Assembly: GCF_954871325.1 (NCBI RefSeq)
Contig: NC_088775.1
Coordinates: 37,239,561-37,303,560 of the forward strand
From: Gordionus sp. m RMFG-2023
Lineage: Eukaryota; Nematomorpha; Gordioida; Chordodea; Parachordodidae
Length of the DNA stretch: 64,000 bases
Direction: 5' to 3'
Shown here: piece after piece, positions 47,521 through 58,246 of the stretch
Layout of the letters: every line of letters begins with the position of its first letter
How positions within the stretch are numbered: position 1 is the stretch's first letter
The notes under the pieces: model-generated
Told to the model about the DNA's origin: nothing
The model's input: the letters and a program-made list of their open reading frames with translations, nothing else
Database searches by the model: none
Position numbers and translations under genes: made by a program

Positions 47521-47896
47521 GTTTTGGCGCTCACTTTACTTAAACAGTGTAGATGAATAAAGTCTACAACAATACTGTTTAGAATATCAATTTTGAATGG
47601 CAATTCAAAAATAAATTACATCTAAGTGAAATAAGGGATTTCCCCAATTTAAAATATTTATTAATTTTATTATTTTATCTTTATAGATATCTTTTTATCT
47701 TTTCTGTTTATTTGGAGGTGGGGGGGGGCGTGATAAAAATTTTAGTATAATATCTCGGCATTAATTTCAATTAATTTAAATATAATATTTTGATATGGGT
47801 TTTTATTGAATCTTAAATAATTTTAAAATATAATAAAAAAAAGTATTGCCGAAATTTAAAAAAAAAATTTTCTCGTCTGGCTGGTGCCATTCCTTT

Positions 47897-47908
47897 GGCT
47901 ATAAATAT
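47897..47908 (+). promoter_or_regulatory. Candidate TATA box of the MULE-2 transposase
   Basis: gctataaatatt lies about 45 bp before the first methionine codon (47950) of the transposase frame, in a spot slightly less AT-rich than its surroundings. In AT-rich DNA such a match is weak evidence alone. The position relative to the start is what makes it plausible. Confidence 0.25.
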
Positions 47909-47949
47909 TTTCGCCATTCTTTCCTCTTTATTTCGGAGTCTTATAAAAT

Positions 47950-49519
47950 ATGTTATCAAGCAAAAATAAGGAGATCTTAACCTTTAAAAATTATTTGTTC
48001 CGCCTGGATAAAGTAGTCTCAAATACTAATTATTATAGATGCATTAATCAAGATATTTTTAAATGTCCCGTACGACTTACAAAAAAAATGGTAAGATAAA
48101 AGATAATAAAGAAATACACAATCATCCAGAAAATCCAATCGAAATGGAAACCAAGAAAATAATCAATTCAATTAAGAATGAAGCTTTGAATAATACTATG
48201 GAAACTCCAAACATTATTGTGACGAAACACGTATCTCAATTAAGTGATTCCATATCAATGGCACTACCATCACCGAATCTTATGAAACGTATAATTCACC
48301 GAACGCGGAGTTCAAACAGTTTTGCACCACCTCCGAATCCTAGCAGCCTTATTGAGCTGGTAATTCCGCATAAATATTCAATTACAGATACATATGAGGA
48401 TTTCATACTTCATGATGATGGTCCGGTAAGATTTTCTATAAATTTTTTGAACAAATATAACTAAATCCTTCATTTTTATTGCGATAAGCTGCCCGATAAG
48501 AAATACTTTATTATAATTGCTTATTTATTTATCATGTGTGTCAGGTTCCCGACCGTGTTATCATATTTGGAACAAGAAAAAATTTGGACTTCTTAGCTTC
48601 ATGCGAACATTGGTTTTCTGATGGTACATTTAAATCGTCGCTACCTTTATTTACGCAAATTTATACAATTCATGGGATTAGAAATAATGTTTTACCTCTC
48701 ATATATATATTGACCAATAGAAAGGTTTATGAAACTTATAAAAGAATATTTACTATTATAGGTGACAACTTAATATCAACTCCAAAAAAAATTATGACGG
48801 ATTTTGAAATGGCCAGTGAAAAGCTTTCAATATTTCCCAGTTCGCAACACAAATGTTCTATTTCCATTTTGGCCAATCCTTTTGGCGAAACATTCAAAAA
48901 TATCCAGAAATATAAAACAGATGTAAAATTTAATATACAACTTAGAATGATGGTTTGTTTGGCGTTTGTGCCACCCTTAAATGTAGTTGAAACATTTGAA
49001 TTACTAATAAACTCCGAATTTTATTCTAATAATCAATTGTTACTTCAGCCTCTAATTGAAACTTTTGAAAAAGCTTATATTGGTAAAACGTTTGGAAGAG
49101 GCAGACTACCTGCTTTGTTTAATATTGAACTCTGGAATTGTTACCAATCAACATTTAACGGGGAAGCGAAAACCAACAACGCGGTTGAAGGGTGGCATAG
49201 ATGCTTCAGTTCCCTCCTAACAAGTTACCATCCAAACATGTGGAAATTTATATCAAGTTATCTATATATCTATTATTTTAAAATGATTTAAATAGTATAA
49301 AGATTTACTAATAAACTATATAATTATTTCTAGGTTTAAAAAAACAACAAGGGTTAGTTAAAAATTGCTCAATATAATTCTGGTGAAACACCCTCTACCC
49401 CGAGAAAAAAATATCGAAATCTACATGCGAGAATAGTAACAATTGTTTCTGACTTCGAAAATCGATCAAGATTAGATTATCTTAAAGGAATCGCTATCAA
49501 TATAACCTTGAATGTTTAA
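47950..49519 (+). pseudogene. MULE-2 transposase, FLYWCH plus MULE domain, two introns
   Basis: The start at 47950 opens a FLYWCH-type zinc finger: L-T-F-K-N-Y-L-F-R, then N-Y-Y-R-C-I-N-Q-D-I-F-K-C-P-V-R, then E-I-H-N-H-P-E. The DDE core follows: W-F-S-D-G-T-F-K (first Asp), I-M-T-D-F-E-M-A (second Asp), N-N-A-V-E-G-W-H-R (Glu). The end Y-L-K-G-I-A-I-N-I-T-L is typical. Two spliceosomal introns fit: 48426-48544 (GTAAG...TCAG, 119 bp, phase 0) joins D-D-G-P to V-P-D-R-V-I-I-F-G-T, and 49257-49333 (GTTAT...CTAG, 77 bp, phase 1) joins F-I-S-S to L-K-K-Q-Q. Breaks are an indel in an A run near 48085, a pair of opposite indels between about 48855 and 48905, and one shift near 49368. Open segments are 48063-48464 and 48536-49291. 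It would move MULE-2; recent decay is likely. Confidence 0.88.
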
Positions 49520-49749
49520 TTTTTTAAATTCTTATCTACAATAATAAAAATTTTGTTTGTTTTTATATAATAGTCTCAAAATTTTTATTTCATTATTTTT
49601 TTGTGACAAAAATATAGGAAGGTCTACTTTGGAGCTCCGTGAAGTTGGCCGAACGATTGGAAGCACTAACGATGAATCATATGTCATTTTTTAGTGCTTC
49701 AATCCGTATAGTAGCCGAATTTAAGAAAAAAAAGTTATAAGCAAAAATA

Positions 49750-50335
49750 AAAATTTGAGCCACCTTCACGCTAAAAGTCGATTGGAAGCACTAACGATGA
49801 AACTTATATCAATTCTTTAGTGCTTCGTTAGTAGAGGTTAGTGATTCAATCCATTTTGTAGTCGAATTTATGAATAAAAAGTTATTCACAAAAAAAACAC
49901 AAATAATGGCGACGTGCCAAAACAAAAATTATAGGAGTACTAAACATCCGGTTTCGCCATTATTTAGTGCTTAATTAGTGTATTTAAATTCCGTTATTAA
50001 TTTACTTAACCGCCTTATAAAAAAAGTTATAAGTTAAATAAAAACTATGACGTCACGATTTAGGCGTGAAGTTGGCCGAACTTTTGGAAGCACTAACGAT
50101 GAAACTTATATCATTCTTTAGTGCTTCGTTAGTAGAGGTTAGTGCTTCAATCAGTTCCGTAGCCGAATTTAAGAATAAAAAGTTATTCACGAAAAAAACA
50201 AAAATAAACAAATAATGGCGACGTGCCAAAACAAAAACTATAGGAGTACTATACATCCAGTTTTCGCCATTATTTAGTGCTTAATTAGTGTATTTAAATT
50301 CCGTTATTAATGTTGTTAACCGTCATATGAAAAAA
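49750..50335 (-). repeat. 302-309-bp repeats, left arm (inverted orientation)
   Basis: About two units; the marker ataggagtact occurs at 49931 and 50240. Each holds gaagcactaacgatgaaact, atggcgacgtgccaaaac and ccgttattaa blocks, and the AGCACTAA or TTAGTGCT motif several times in both directions. The open frame in this arm is the repeat translated. Confidence 0.88.
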
Positions 50336-51019
50336 TTGGAGGAGCTTATCAAATCAAATGATTTTACACGACCCCTAAATAAATTATGGCATCTGTGACA
50401 ACAGAAATTGTGAATTGAAAATTATCCTATACAATTCAAATAAAATTATATTGCATTATATGTATTAAAAAATTAAATATTATTTATAACTATGCCATAA
50501 AGGTTTTTTAAACTATATTCCTATTATATTCGTATTTGTTTATATTTGTTATATAGAATGTTTTATTGATTATATGCTTATTTTCGCTAATTGCTGTTTT
50601 ATTCGTTGAAAATTATATCATACATTTTTTATAATTTTTTCCTTCTTTATTCTTCCATCAATATTGTAGTTATAATATTCGAATAAAAATGTAACTCTCT
50701 TATTCTACAATCTATTTATATTATCGAGTATCAGTTTTCCAATAAAAAGATATAACGCTTGAGGATTATATTTTCGACCACTAAGTGGAGTTGGACTTGC
50801 ATTTTTATTAATAACTTCTTTAGTTGTTTTGATAATTTCTAGATAAGAGTTTGAATACAATTATTCATATCTATCTATAGAAACATAATCAATTTGATAT
50901 ATTCTTTTCTTAAGATTCTAAAAAGGTGTCAGAAAATTTGAATTATTGATATGCTATATTGAATCAGGGTAACTATCAGAATTCCTGCATAATTATATTG
51001 ATAATAATGAGATCTAAAT

Positions 51020-52080
51020 ATATAAGTTTCATCGTTAGTGCTTTCATAATTTTCTAGCCGAAATTTGACCTCTAAAAATTTCTTTAGCGTGTTACAATTT
51101 TTTCATATGACGGTTAACAAAATAAATTACGGAATTTAAATATACTAATTAAGCACTAAATAATTGCGAAAACCGGATGTATATTACTCCTATAGTTTTT
51201 GTTTTGGCACGTCGCCATTATTTGTTTATTTTTATTTTTTTTGCTAATAACTTTTTATTCTTAAATTCGGCTACAAAACTGATTAAAGCACTAACCTCTA
51301 CTAACGAAGCACTAAAGAATGATATAAGTTTCATCGTTAGTGCTTTCATAATTTTCTAGCCGAAATTTGACCTCTAAAAATTTCTTTAGCATTTTACAAT
51401 TTTTTCATATGACGGTTAACAAAATTAATAACGGAATTTAAATACACTAATTAAGCACTAAATAATGGCAAAAACCGGATGTATAGTACTCCTATAGTTT
51501 TTGTTTTGGCACGTCGCCATTATTTGTTTATTTTTATTTTTTTTGCTAATAACTTTTTATTCTTAAATTCGGCTACAAAACTGATTAAAGCACTAACCTC
51601 TACTAACGAAGCACTAAAAAATGATATAAGTTTCATCGTTAGTGCTTTCATAATTTTCTAGCCGAAATTTGACCTCTAAAAATTTCTTTAGCATTTTACA
51701 ATTTTTTCATATGACGGTTAACAAAATTAATAACGGAATTTAAATACACTAATTAAGCACTAAATAATAACGAAAACCGGATGTTTAGTACTCCTATAGT
51801 TTTTGTTTTGGCACGTCGCCATTATTTGTTTATTTTTGTTTTTTTCGTGAATAACTTTTTATTCTTAAATTCGGCTACGGAACTGATTGAAGCACTAACC
51901 TCTACTAACGAAGCGCTAAAGAATGATATAAGTTTTATCGTTAGTGCTTACAATCGACTTTTAAGCGTGAAGTTGGCACAAATTTTTATTTTTGCTTATA
52001 ACTTTTTTCCCTTAAATTCGGCGGATTGAAGCACTAACGAAGCACTAAAAAATGACATATGATTCATCGTTAGTGCTTCC
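51020..52080 (+). repeat. 302-bp repeats, right arm
   Basis: Three full units, with open frames starting at 51177, 51479 and 51781 (302 bp apart) that encode almost the same 60-residue peptide. Only the repeat explains that peptide. The first two units differ by few bases, so the array was recently homogenised. The last unit is closer to the left-arm units and leads into the right terminus. Confidence 0.92.
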
Positions 52081-52596
52081 AATCGTTCGGCCAACTTCAC
52101 GGAGCTCTACTTTGGTATAAAATTTAGTTAGTTAAATAAGACTCATTCATCAAGATACAGATTTTATAAGGGTATTTACAAATTCTTTTATATGTGACGC
52201 AGTCTTTCTCTACCACATCAATCCCACGATTAATATTTCAAAAATAACTACCTTTCGTCATGCATTATAAAATTATTTTAAAATTCATATTCCTAGCCTT
52301 TTTGGTCATATAGTTGTTTCCCCTTACAAATAGGATCATTTTTGATGAGCAACATTATTAGAAAAATACTATTATAAAATAATACTCAAGTATTACGCTA
52401 AAGGGTAAAGTTTAAAACGAGGATTACATTTTACTTTTATTTATTAAAGCATGTAAATTTATATCGGGGTGTTTGTCAGATGTTTTTTTCCATGGTTATT
52501 TTTAACCAGTCATTGTTCAAATCAGTTATTCTTTTAAAATTTTACACTTCAGTTATATATTTAACAAACAAACTATTGGTTTAGACGGGTAATAGG

Positions 52597-52800
52597 AAAA
52601 AAAACCCCTGGAAAAAAAACCCCGGAAAAAAAATCCCCGGAAAATAAACCCCCAGGAAAAAAAACCCTCGGAAAATAAACCCCCAGGAAAAAAAACCCCC
52701 GGAAAAAAACCCCCAGGAAATAAAACCCCCGGAAAAAACTCCCAGGAAATAAAACCCGCGGAAAAAAACCCCCAGGAAATAAAACCCCCGGATAAAAGTT
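52597..52800. repeat. MULE-3 left subterminal array
   Basis: About 13 units of roughly 15 bp alternate between ccccggaaaaaaaa and cccccaggaaataaaa. The inverted partner at 54295-54346 has only three units, so the ends are asymmetric. Likely transposase binding sites by analogy with MULE-1 and MULE-2. Confidence 0.9.
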
Positions 52801-53019
52801 TTAAAATGTATTTTTAATCAAAAGAATAAAAATTGTTTATCAATTAAAAACGCTATAATTGGTATTTATTTATAAAATTAAACAATAATAATTTGGATCT
52901 TTATGCCGTATATAAAGACAAAAAAAAAAATTTTAATTTACAAAAATATTTTATTCATATTCTATTTTAAATGCCTAGCAATACTTTTTTCAACACTCGA
53001 TAATTAAGACCCGGTTCTT

Positions 53020-53999
53020 GATACAGCTCATAATCCATCAAATATTGATGGACTAGTAGCAATGAAATCCATTGCTAACATGAAGAAGCGATGTGCAGAC
53101 TCTTTGGCAAAACCTCTTGAATTTATGCAGAGGAAATTGTAAAATTAGACCAAAGAGTTCAGTCGCATATGTTATCAGAAGATTCTATAAAAAGAACTCT
53201 AAGGAATCACAAAGCAACACCCTTCAAATCTTGAGAATTTGGAAGACCTAGTTATTGAAGGTATTAGTTTAAATATAATTATATTTTCATAAAAATTTAA
53301 ATATTATAGGTGATTGGGCAAATTGTGGCTCCCAGAACTCAAAACAATTTTTTTTTATTTGATAATGGCCCACAGCTGAAGAACGCATAATAATGTTCGC
53401 AACAGATAATTCCTTGAATCTAATATTTAATAGGACAGAGTGGTATATACAGGACCGATGAAACTAAGTTTTTTTTGTGGCATGATGGACGGCTTAGCAT
53501 TTCCGTTATGTGATATGGGCAATGCAATGACATTCCTGAGATCGGTTACTCCGAGCAATGATAAGGATATTCTTGATTATTTCGATAAAAATTATGTCAA
53601 TGGAGTATCAAGGGAGGTCATAAGAAGCAATTCTCAATCCCAAACACGTCGAATTGAGCCTCAATTTCCTCCAGAAACCTGGAACGTGAATCAGAGCACT
53701 CTCTCAGATGAAGAACGAACAAATAATCAATGCGAAGGTTGGAATCATCGTTTTTCTAATCTGGTTGGGAATAAACACCCATCAATCTGGGTACTCATTA
53801 AAAAAATGAAATGCGAGGTGGCTACCGATGAAACCAAACTTGAAAGATAGCGCATAGGTAGTTGGACATCGAAAACAAAATCGCAGAGTTCTAACAACCA
53901 GATTCGGCTAAAGAAACTTTGCGAAGAATACCGTGATGGGGTGTGAAGCCTTCCAGATTTTATAAGAGCGATTTCCTTCAATATTCGATGTCAACCCAT
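53020..53999 (+). pseudogene. MULE-3 transposase, core deleted
   Basis: N-terminal sequence near 53028-53215 reads H-N-P-S-N-I-D-G-L-V-A-M-K-S-I-A and, after a shift, L-D-Q-R-V-Q-S-H-M-L, like the H-N-H-P region after the FLYWCH finger. Near 53380-53445 reads E-E-R-I-I-M-F-A-T-D-N-S-L, then T-E-W-Y. The sequence then jumps to the helical part (open frame 53440-53850) with Y-F-D-K-N-Y-V-N-G, W-N-V-N-Q-S-T-L and T-N-N-Q-C-E-G-W-N-H-R-F (catalytic Glu), then H-P-S-I-W. F-I-R-A-I-S-F-N-I-R-C follows at the end. Both catalytic aspartates are lost by an internal deletion near 53445. Two further stops occur at 53848 and 53944. A possible intron lies at about 53261-53310. Inactive. Confidence 0.82.
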
Positions 54000-54355
54000 A
54001 TAATTATTATTATAAATTATAAAATTTGTATATACATAATCATGATTTACCAATAAAATAAACATTTCTTATTTTGTCAAATTTAGTCTATTTAATATCA
54101 TATTTAAAGATTGTATTTTTACTATAGCAAATTTTTTTTACAATACATAGTTATTTTACTGAGGCATTTTTTCCCAGTACCAATTTAAACATCAGTTTTT
54201 CTTATTTAAGCATTTTTTTATGAAGAGTAGGCCAAATAAAAATATGCCTATATTATTAGGTCTTAATTAAATTCTATAAAAATGAAAAAAAATTCTGGGG
54301 GTTTTTTTCCTGGGGGTTTATTTTCCGGGGTTTTTTTCCGGGATTCGTTTAGACG

Positions 54356-55267
54356 ATATGATATGGCAACTCTACTTTTTCCTTCACATATTTAATAAAT
54401 AAAAAAATCTTTTTTAAAAAACTTTTTATAATGAAATTTATATTTATTCTATATGTTAATTAGATATAAAAAAATATGACCTAAAGGGATCTATTCAGGG
54501 GCTTGTATACATATCTATAAATGATATCAACCCTCTCAAAACTTTTAACCTCCTACCAAATAATTAAAAAAGAAAAAACCTTTCATGCCTTTCCAATTTT
54601 TCAAATAATGATAATTATTTCATAAATAACTATCCCCCCTCTAATTTCAATGATGCTCCTCTAATGAGTTCGCAGTTCAAGTTACGATATTGACCTTACT
54701 ATAAAAATTTGGAAAAAAAATTGGTTGTTTAATTTTGTTATAAAACTTTAAAATTCCTTAAGGTTATTAATTATTTAAATATTGGAATTTGGTTAAATTT
54801 TTTTAATATACTATATTCTCATTTGATTTGATAACAATGTAAATGAGCTTGGGTGGCTTCATGTCATGAATAATAAAAATAAAATTAAAATACATCATTT
54901 TTTTTGATTATATTTTTTTTACGGCATTAAAAATAATCTAAATTTTTTTTATTAAACATCAACCTATTCGCTTGATGAAAATAAATAGCTATCCTAATTG
55001 TTTTAAATTTTACCATAACCAATCCATCTCATTTTGATATAACATTTTCTAAAGTTGCCGCAAATTAGGTCATCTGTCGGAAAAGTTTCCAAGCTTAATT
55101 TTCTTTTGGCTAAAATATCGAGTTAGCCTTTTATCTTTATCCTCATATTTTGAAATAAGGAAAAAAGTTGATTTTATAAATAATGATAATTTCATTTAAT
55201 TTTTTTATTATAATTGCTTTCTTTAGATTCTTTGTTCAATCATTTTTGAAATTCTAATAACTTTTGG
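54356..55267. other. MULE-2 interior, nothing recognised
   Basis: AT-rich sequence between MULE-3 and hAT-b copy 2, without readable motif or terminal repeat on either strand. Confidence 0.4.
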
Positions 55268-55689
55268 TTCATACTCAAGGTTGCCAGGTCAAAATTTTCA
55301 AATTGAGGGAGATGCGGGAGACACATGAAAATTGCAGTAGAAATATAAAAATTGCTAAAAAAAATTTTTTTGCGGGCGGCCTTCGGCCGGGATTTTGAAT
55401 TGATTTAATTATCCACCTATTATTTTTTATATTAGTTATATAAATACAAAGTCGGTAACTATTTTTCAAAAAAAATAACATCTTGATTTATTAAAATATA
55501 TTAATTTATAAAAAAAACCAACGATCTTTTTTAAATATAAAAAACGATTTTAATTTTACAATTAAAAATATATTTTATGGGAATGTCCCTCAAAACGACA
55601 GCAATTGGAAATCTACCGTGTGTGTGTATAACATTATAGGGATAGGCGCTTAATTATCACGTATCACGTTTAAATACATAATAAGGTAC

Positions 55690-56400
55690 TCCAAAATAAG
55701 ATATAATACAGATGCAACTACAGTTGCGGCAATTGTACTTATCTTGTAGTACAACATTCACAGAGATACTTATCATCACAATGTTGGTAGAATCTTTTTT
55801 CCATAATATTTAACGACTCTAATATAAATGAAAATTATACTTGTAGAACAAATGAGCATATCATTAATGTTTTAAGAACTAAATCCAGGAGGTAAATTTT
55901 TGACGATTTGAAAGATGGGCATATATATGCAATCAGATGCATCTAATAAGGGATTTCCCTTGATCTTCCGCTATTTCAACAAAATTAAGGTCATTTCAAT
56001 AAAACTATTAAATTTTTTCCCCTCAAATAGTGAAAAATCCAAAGACATAGCTAACCATATAATATCAGATTCGAGATGATCAATAAATTGCATGTCAGCT
56101 TTCTGATCTGATAATGCCTCAGTGAATTTGGAAAAAACAGCGTGTATTTACAGAAGTGAGTCAGCACAATGTTGGTTGAGATATGTTCCTAATAGCGGCC
56201 ATCGATAGATTTTTAAAATTTTATAAACCTTTAAAAAATATTTCTTATAATGAATGGCAGAGGTATATTTAAGAATAATTTCACATGTAGAATGTGCAGT
56301 TGCAATCAGAAGAATCTTAACAAAGATTCACAAAATTATGCTGCAGATGTGTCATTTAAGTTAAAAATTGACAATAAATTTTATGGCGCCCTTGCTAAAA
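55690..56400 (+). pseudogene. Inverted duplicate of the hAT-b transposase N-terminal half
   Basis: The plus strand here corresponds to the minus strand of 57400-57900. Shared landmarks are aatgttggtagaatcttttt, gacgatttgaaagatgggca and cagctttctgatctgataat. Further on, A-I-D-R-F-L-K-F-Y-K-P-L-K at 56200-56245 equals the block after the R-W motif. A deletion removes the sequence between. The copy ends at the g-a-c-a-a-t-a-a-a-t-t-t-t-a-t-g-g-c-g block (56368-56388), inverted at 56890-56915. Many frameshifts. Confidence 0.75.
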
Positions 56401-56511
56401 CATAATTATATTTTATTTGAGATTTAAATAATAAAACTAAATGTTTACCGTCGTTATTGAGATTATAAAATTCCTGGCATGACATATTATACATTATTTA
56501 ACCATTAGCTC

Positions 56512-57960
56512 GTTCTCTAATGTTGTTAAATCCGATTTCTCTCCTTTTTCCAGGCAGTCCTCTTCAGGCTAAAAATGCGCTCGGATGAGGCATTAGAATG
56601 AGGTAAGGAGAAGTTTTGGCGAATCATAAAAAATAGAGAGAATTAAAATCTCCTCAAACAAGACATCAATGTCTTTCGGTATTTTTAATATATTTATTAA
56701 ATTATAAAAACCTTAATTGATGGTTTCTGTTCCAAGGTCATAATATTTATACAATTGTAAATAGAGTTATTAAAATCAAATTTTGATTGTAAATATTCTA
56801 AAATTGTCTTAATAAAAATATCTGCTTCATTTAAATATGTATTAATTAGAGTATTATTTGAACATTTTAATATAATTATTTTAGCAATAGCGCCATAAAA
56901 TTTATTATCAATTTTTAACTATAGAGATGAACAAATCTGTAGCATGATTTTGTGAATCATTTTTAATAAAGAATATTCTGATAGCAACTGAATATTAACT
57001 GCATGCAGTAGATTTCCTACATGTGAAACGAATCCCAAATATGCTTCTGCTATTTCGTACTCGAAAAAATTTTTCAAAATTTTAGGACAGCCTTTAAAAT
57101 CTTTATTTAAGAAGTATTTTTTTAAGGGTTTGTAAAATTTTAAAATTCTATCGATGGTAGGTAATAATGACAACCACCTGATAGGTATATATCGCAACAA
57201 CTCACACCATTCCAAGTCAGACCACTTCACCAACTCTTTTAATTCATTAACTCTTTTAGTTGAACTAAATTCGTTAAAACATTTCATCATAATTATTTCG
57301 ACATCCACAGATAGTACACTCATTGCCTTCTTGCAAGAATTATGTAGTATATATGGCATATACAGCCAATTGGTATTAATTCATTTGTGCTGCCTCAATT
57401 CGGTAACTTTAGTTTTTGCCAAAATTTACAGAGGCATTATCAGCGCGCAGAAAGCTGGCATGCAAATCATTGATAACCCTGAATCAGCTATATTTACCCT
57501 TATGTGGTTATACATCGTTGGATTTTCACTATTTGAGAAAATTTTTTTAACAGTTTTATTGAAATGTTCTTATTCTTGTTGAAATTGCAAAGGATCGAGG
57601 GAAATGTTTTAATATTTCCCTTATTAGATACATTTGTTAGAATTGCATATGGATGCCAATCTTTCAAATCGTCTAGAATTGACATCTAGGATTCAGGTAC
57701 CAAAACACTTGTGATAGCCTTGCTCATTTTTATTGCCACAAGTAAGGTTTGCACTTATATTGGATTTGTTAAATATCATGAGAAAAAGATTCGACCCACA
57801 TTGTAATGATATATATAGAGCTCTGTAAATGTTGAACTACATAATAGATGTATACGATTTCCGCAAATATAGTTTCATTTTGAGAATATTTTTGTATTGC
57901 AATCGATGTTAATATACTCCCCTGTACTGACTAATATTAATGAAATAATGTTGATTTATT
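56512..57960 (-). pseudogene. hAT-b transposase (copy 2), nearly full length
   Basis: On the minus strand, 57685-57500 reads S-I-L-D-D-L-K-D-W-H-P-Y-A-I and N-K-N-I-S-I-K-L-L-K-K. Near 57450 reads A-F-C-A-like then D-N-A-S-V-N-F-G-K, the second acidic site of the core. The open frame 57359-56919 contains H-N-S-C-K-K-A-M-S-V-L-S and R-Y-I-P-I-R-W-L-S-L-L-P-T-I-D-R (R-W block). At 56690-56512 comes P-K-D-I-D-V-L-F-E-E, then S-S-E-R-I-F-S-L, the dimerisation domain, with a 40-base deletion before it. At least four frameshifts or stops. The same C-terminus is at 812-1022. It resembles animal hAT proteins of unknown subfamily. Inactive. Confidence 0.8.
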
Positions 57961-58246
57961 ATTGGATAAAAATAAAACAGGGTAGAAAGAAATTTACAAA
58001 CTAGACATGTTTTTCGAATAAATATTTAAAATTTAATTAAAAAATAAAAATAATCAATTATGTCTCAAAATTATTATTTACATATTAAAAACGTTAAAAT
58101 ACTTTTTTAAAAAAATTGCGGGAGAAATTAAGAAATTGCGGTAGATTTCCAATTGCGGTAGTTTTGCGGGAGAGAGATATCTGCGTGTAAACAAAAATTA
58201 TGGGAGTCCCGCTGATGGGGAGAGATATGGCAACCCTGTTCATATT

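Larger units (their letters stand above)
49633..52106. mobile_element. Palindromic MITE-like element with exact 9-bp duplication
   Basis: AGCTCCGTGAAGTTGGCCG at 49633 and CGGCCAACTTCACGGAGCT ending at 52106 are perfect inverted ends. The duplication ctactttgg is exact (49624-49632, 52107-52115); 9 bp points to the Mutator group. Both arms consist of 302-309-bp repeats facing each other, with about 0.7 kb of AT-rich centre (50345-51020). No transposase can be read. It lies just after the stop of the MULE-2 transposase. Confidence 0.92.
52588..54346. mobile_element. MULE-3 with CCCCGGAAAAAAAA arrays
   Basis: The element is flanked by exact 9-bp gtttagacg at 52579-52587 and 54347-54355. The left end GGTAATAGGAAAAAAAACCC leads into a 13-unit array (52597-52800) of CCCC(A/C)GGAAAAAAAA. 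The right end holds three inverted units (54295-54346). The interior carries a deleted MULE transposase on the plus strand at 53020-53999. It lies inside MULE-2. Confidence 0.92.
55276..58238. mobile_element. hAT-b copy 2, with inverted internal duplication
   Basis: CAAGGTTGCCAGGTC at 55276 and GGCAACCCTG ending at 58238, with ttcatact (55268-55275) and ttcatatt (58239-58246), one mismatch. Ends and subterminal GCGGGAG/CTCCCGC motifs match hAT-b copy 1 at 9028-10913 in reversed order. Inside, a nearly full-length transposase is on the minus strand (56512-57960), and a partial second copy of its N-terminal half is on the plus strand (55690-56400), so the two halves mirror each other. Confidence 0.88.

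Noticed and set aside
51177-52029. Three near-identical 60-82-residue frames that look like a small protein family
   Set aside because: They are the same position of a 302-bp non-coding repeat, also found inverted in the left arm; no start context or homology supports expression.
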